From assembly GCA_910585545.1 (NCBI GenBank), contig CAJUFN010000004.1, positions 28,873 through 92,872 on the forward strand: DNA of 64,000 bases, given 5' to 3'. Position numbers and translations under genes: made by a program. Positions 62,901 through 64,000 of the stretch are shown one piece after another. Each line of letters starts with the position of its first letter. Position 1 is the stretch's first letter. Source of the stretch: an uncultured Lachnospiraceae bacterium (GTDB lineage Bacteria; Bacillota; Clostridia; Lachnospirales; Lachnospiraceae). A model generated the notes under the pieces. The model did no database searches, was not told where the DNA came from, and saw only the letters and a list, made by a program, of their open reading frames with translations.

Positions 62901-64000
62901 TTTCTTGACAAACACTGCATGTTCGACTCTTTCGCCCCTCTGATAAAACAGACGCTTTTGATTCCACTTTCCATTCGCTCCACATATGCCCAGTTGCAGG
63001 AAGGTTTTCCCTCGCTATTTCTACGTTACATACAATACAATGTTTAGTTCTGAATCCACCTTCTGTACAACTACCTTCCGTAGTCTCCCAGTCTCCCTCT
63101 GTATGTCCATACGCCTCAAGATAAGCCTTCTCCAATTGTTCTCCACACACAGTACAACTGAGAATTTTGATTCCTTCTTTAGTACACGTAGGCTCGGTCA
63201 AAACAACCCAGTTACCTTGCTTATGTCCTAGTGGATTGAGTATTTCTATATAATTATATCCACAAATGCTACAGGTCTTAATCTGAGAACCACCTCTGGT
63301 ACAAGTTGGAGCTGTTTCTATAACAGCTACATATTCATGTTCATGCTCATCTAACAACACAATAGTATAACCTGCTAATTCACTGACTACATGTGCTTTT
63401 GTTCCGGAATTGCAATAGATTTTCAGTTTACTGCAATTACTAAAACTGGAAGTTTCCATAAAAATAACACTATCTGGAATCTCTACTGTATTAAGATTTG
63501 CACAATTTGCAAAAGCATTTCCGGAAATAACCTCTACCCCCTTGTTCAGTACAAGGCTTAATATTCCATCACAGCCATAAAATGCATAGCTACCAATAGT
63601 TCTCAATTCCTCGTTCATGTTAATAACACGCAATCCAAAACAGTTATAGAACGCATACTTATTGATCGATTCAATAGTAGCTGGCAATGTCAGAACGCTA
63701 AGATTAGGACAATTATAAAAACAGTAATCCGGAATTACAGTTAACCCTTCTAATAAATTTATTGTCTTCAAGCCGGTACATTCGTTAAATGCATATGTTC
63801 CAATCGCATTCAATGTGTCTGGCAGTACAACTTCCTCCAAATATGTACACCTGCTGAATGCACAGGATGGGATCTCCGTTACTCCCTCCGGTATCTCTAT
63901 CTTTGTCAGACTGCTGCATCCCCCAAATATATTTCCCTGATAGTTCGGACCAGAACTAGTATAACCGTCTCTTCTTCCTGCTACTGACCAACTGACCGGA
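59986..64000 (-). CDS. Giant surface protein: BspA-type leucine-rich repeats, Cys-rich repeats, helical body, C-terminal dockerin (5' end outside)
   Basis: The frame is open to the right edge (at least 1337 residues). Visible order: BspA-type LRR_5 units (AFYNC, FANCANL, IPDSV patterns); four Cys-rich units with CxxC and GHxxGxW spacing that recall zinc ribbons; a carboxypeptidase-regulatory-like beta domain (GLANFTIVDAVTLKPVPGAC); long beta and helical regions; two further CxxC-type units; and a C-terminal dockerin whose first loop DVDGDAEISIFD is good and second loop is degenerate. It is first of the surface operon in this window. Cohesin docking, probably to the next gene's product, is inferred. 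BspA repeats suggest adhesion to host or other cells. Confidence 0.8.
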   Translation of the reverse strand, partial: PVSWSVAGRRDGYTSSGPNYQGNIFGGCSSLTKIEIPEGVTEIPSCAFSRCTYLEEVVLPDTLNAIGTYAFNECTGLKTINLLEGLTVIPDYCFYNCPNLSVLTLPATIESINKYAFYNCFGLRVINMNEELRTIGSYAFYGCDGILSLVLNKGVEVISGNAFANCANLNTVEIPDSVIFMETSSFSNCSKLKIYCNSGTKAHVVSELAGYTIVLLDEHEHEYVAVIETAPTCTRGGSQIKTCSICGYNYIEILNPLGHKQGNWVVLTEPTCTKEGIKILSCTVCGEQLEKAYLEAYGHTEGDWETTEGSCTEGGFRTKHCIVCNVEIARENLPATGHMWSEWKVESKASVLSEGRKSRTCSVCQEKEEIVDPRKEIDYTTNTNYGLANFTIVDAVTLKPVPGACVLISTEAEGDGLLYADKDGILSQVVPTGIVNISVYIDNYNVRNISVTIYPGENDIPAIGISRNNLVDGKLTSSEMTYEEMIEAGIDVGSPGNHHVYKYELKLEFEAQIDYLSLFYYMNPQTGKLNVYRPSDDNEGDSGESSGSGKGYRAELIIDPFAGVDEGKGVGTKYTFDDGQVVSVYPISEVFYLVIRGEVGWVKEMYDVELMAINNSMTDTVSNAVAELMLPEGLSLATMKGEQQTLLQYIGELAHGESKSIHWYVRGDEEGSYSITAKLSGTMLPFGDSFEYTYTTASPIHVYAGSAMHLRFYVPDAAFTGEDYTIRMELENVSNKILYHVSHRIMDIEQYRITYYSNETQEIEDYPVPSTGGMAISIDKFYPGDKLIMEVPIEIFFESELIQAQMDNLLKSMRQFQNLYNNYKAVATGLNLLMDLIDFISGASANLDNYVGSLTDNSVELKRSCIKLLDEFSKLLSKCTDSSNSEVLEAISKLKSGTLNGETNLWDVLQNISDNPAVLNMMTAAKIADIASRLKATVDGIDSKKESFGAYEAMEKAMELIPIRYVLKSSSITTLQNSSTEIPTSVVVTPTGERFFGVESVGDYLYNSIIVSFGENIETESFIKNWGFDVKKIMGYEEAVEYLKIANEKAAHILASDNTSKGTFKAWYEPTVRAYSLTSNSSYELTVDNENAQWKEGKLTFTGPGMISLVPHNETGGTLYVEDPEGNVKAFEIEVVEAHTCASDEWDVLVAPSDETDGVKAKCCSICDDVIAIESMASCSKHKYGEYESDMTATLEASGIQVHTCVNCGAMEYRYTDAYSRNGYIYCFQSGTTVEEILDFFKEKGMDVTMEDLSPWDLAATGYTLEYEGMPYQIVISGDVDGDAEISIFDLLGVIDHINGDGQLTGANLQAALSDVYESELSIFDAINIAGQVNAEE

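Overview
The window looks like a chromosome segment of a low-GC, Gram-positive, spore-forming gut anaerobe, most likely a Lachnospiraceae member of the Ruminococcus/Mediterraneibacter type. The support is a SpoIIID regulator, a flavodiiron-rubredoxin fusion, VanR/VanS-like proteins close to those of commensal Clostridia, AT-rich intergenic DNA, and several very large surface proteins with CBM32, FIVAR and xTGD sorting signals like those of host-glycan degraders. No tRNA, rRNA or CRISPR array was seen. Both window ends cut a gene.

Layout. 1-8.2 kb: a secreted GH84 enzyme (3' end outside), a VanY-type carboxypeptidase, a VanS/VanR pair with a membrane protein and an Asp-box propeller protein, and an MNT/HEPN pair. 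8.3-27 kb: a glycan-foraging region with a 1953-residue wall protein, a dockerin-bearing GH3, two cell-surface cohesin proteins, a trigger-factor-like lipoprotein, a ROK regulator and a 1698-residue GH20 enzyme. The promoters of the 1953-residue gene and of the cohesin/GH3 operon share a composite regulatory element, so they are probably co-regulated. 27-34.6 kb: metabolic and repair genes (an AsnB-like protein without its glutaminase start, a YiiX-like peptidase, a flavodiiron protein, an esterase, a Nudix hydrolase, Ogt), plus a 184-bp palindromic element. 34.6-42 kb: an exopolysaccharide operon (MBOAT, DHHW acetylation proteins, GT2, HEAT, EAL phosphodiesterase) that carries a frameshift and apparent deletion scars. 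42-51.6 kb: TetR/MFS, an AAA/PD-(D/E)XK protein, a small type I toxin with an antisense RNA, and an ABC exporter with its two-component system.

The most interesting part is 51.8-53.5 kb, at the 3' end of a guaA gene. A strong promoter drives a short RNA made of two 33-nt repeats. Each can fold as an H-type pseudoknot, and three compensatory base-pair changes separate the two copies. A terminator follows, then a gene for a PBECR4 (BECR-fold nuclease) protein, then a short HEPN protein with an intact Rx4H motif. This is the architecture of a type III (RNA antitoxin) toxin-antitoxin locus with a toxin family that I do not recognise as one of the described ones. Near-identical 24-bp repeats flank it.

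53.5-64 kb: guaA with a degenerate glutaminase domain, SpoIIID, a HAD phosphatase, a small HTH protein, and a second surface operon. That operon has a giant leucine-rich-repeat protein with a divergent dockerin, a cohesin-like protein, two small secreted proteins sharing a W-x-x-M-x-F-x-Y-T domain, and two membrane-anchored paralogues. The window thus encodes two separate cohesin/dockerin assemblies beside wall-anchored GH20, GH84 and other glycan-active proteins, which suggests cell-surface complexes for host-glycan degradation.
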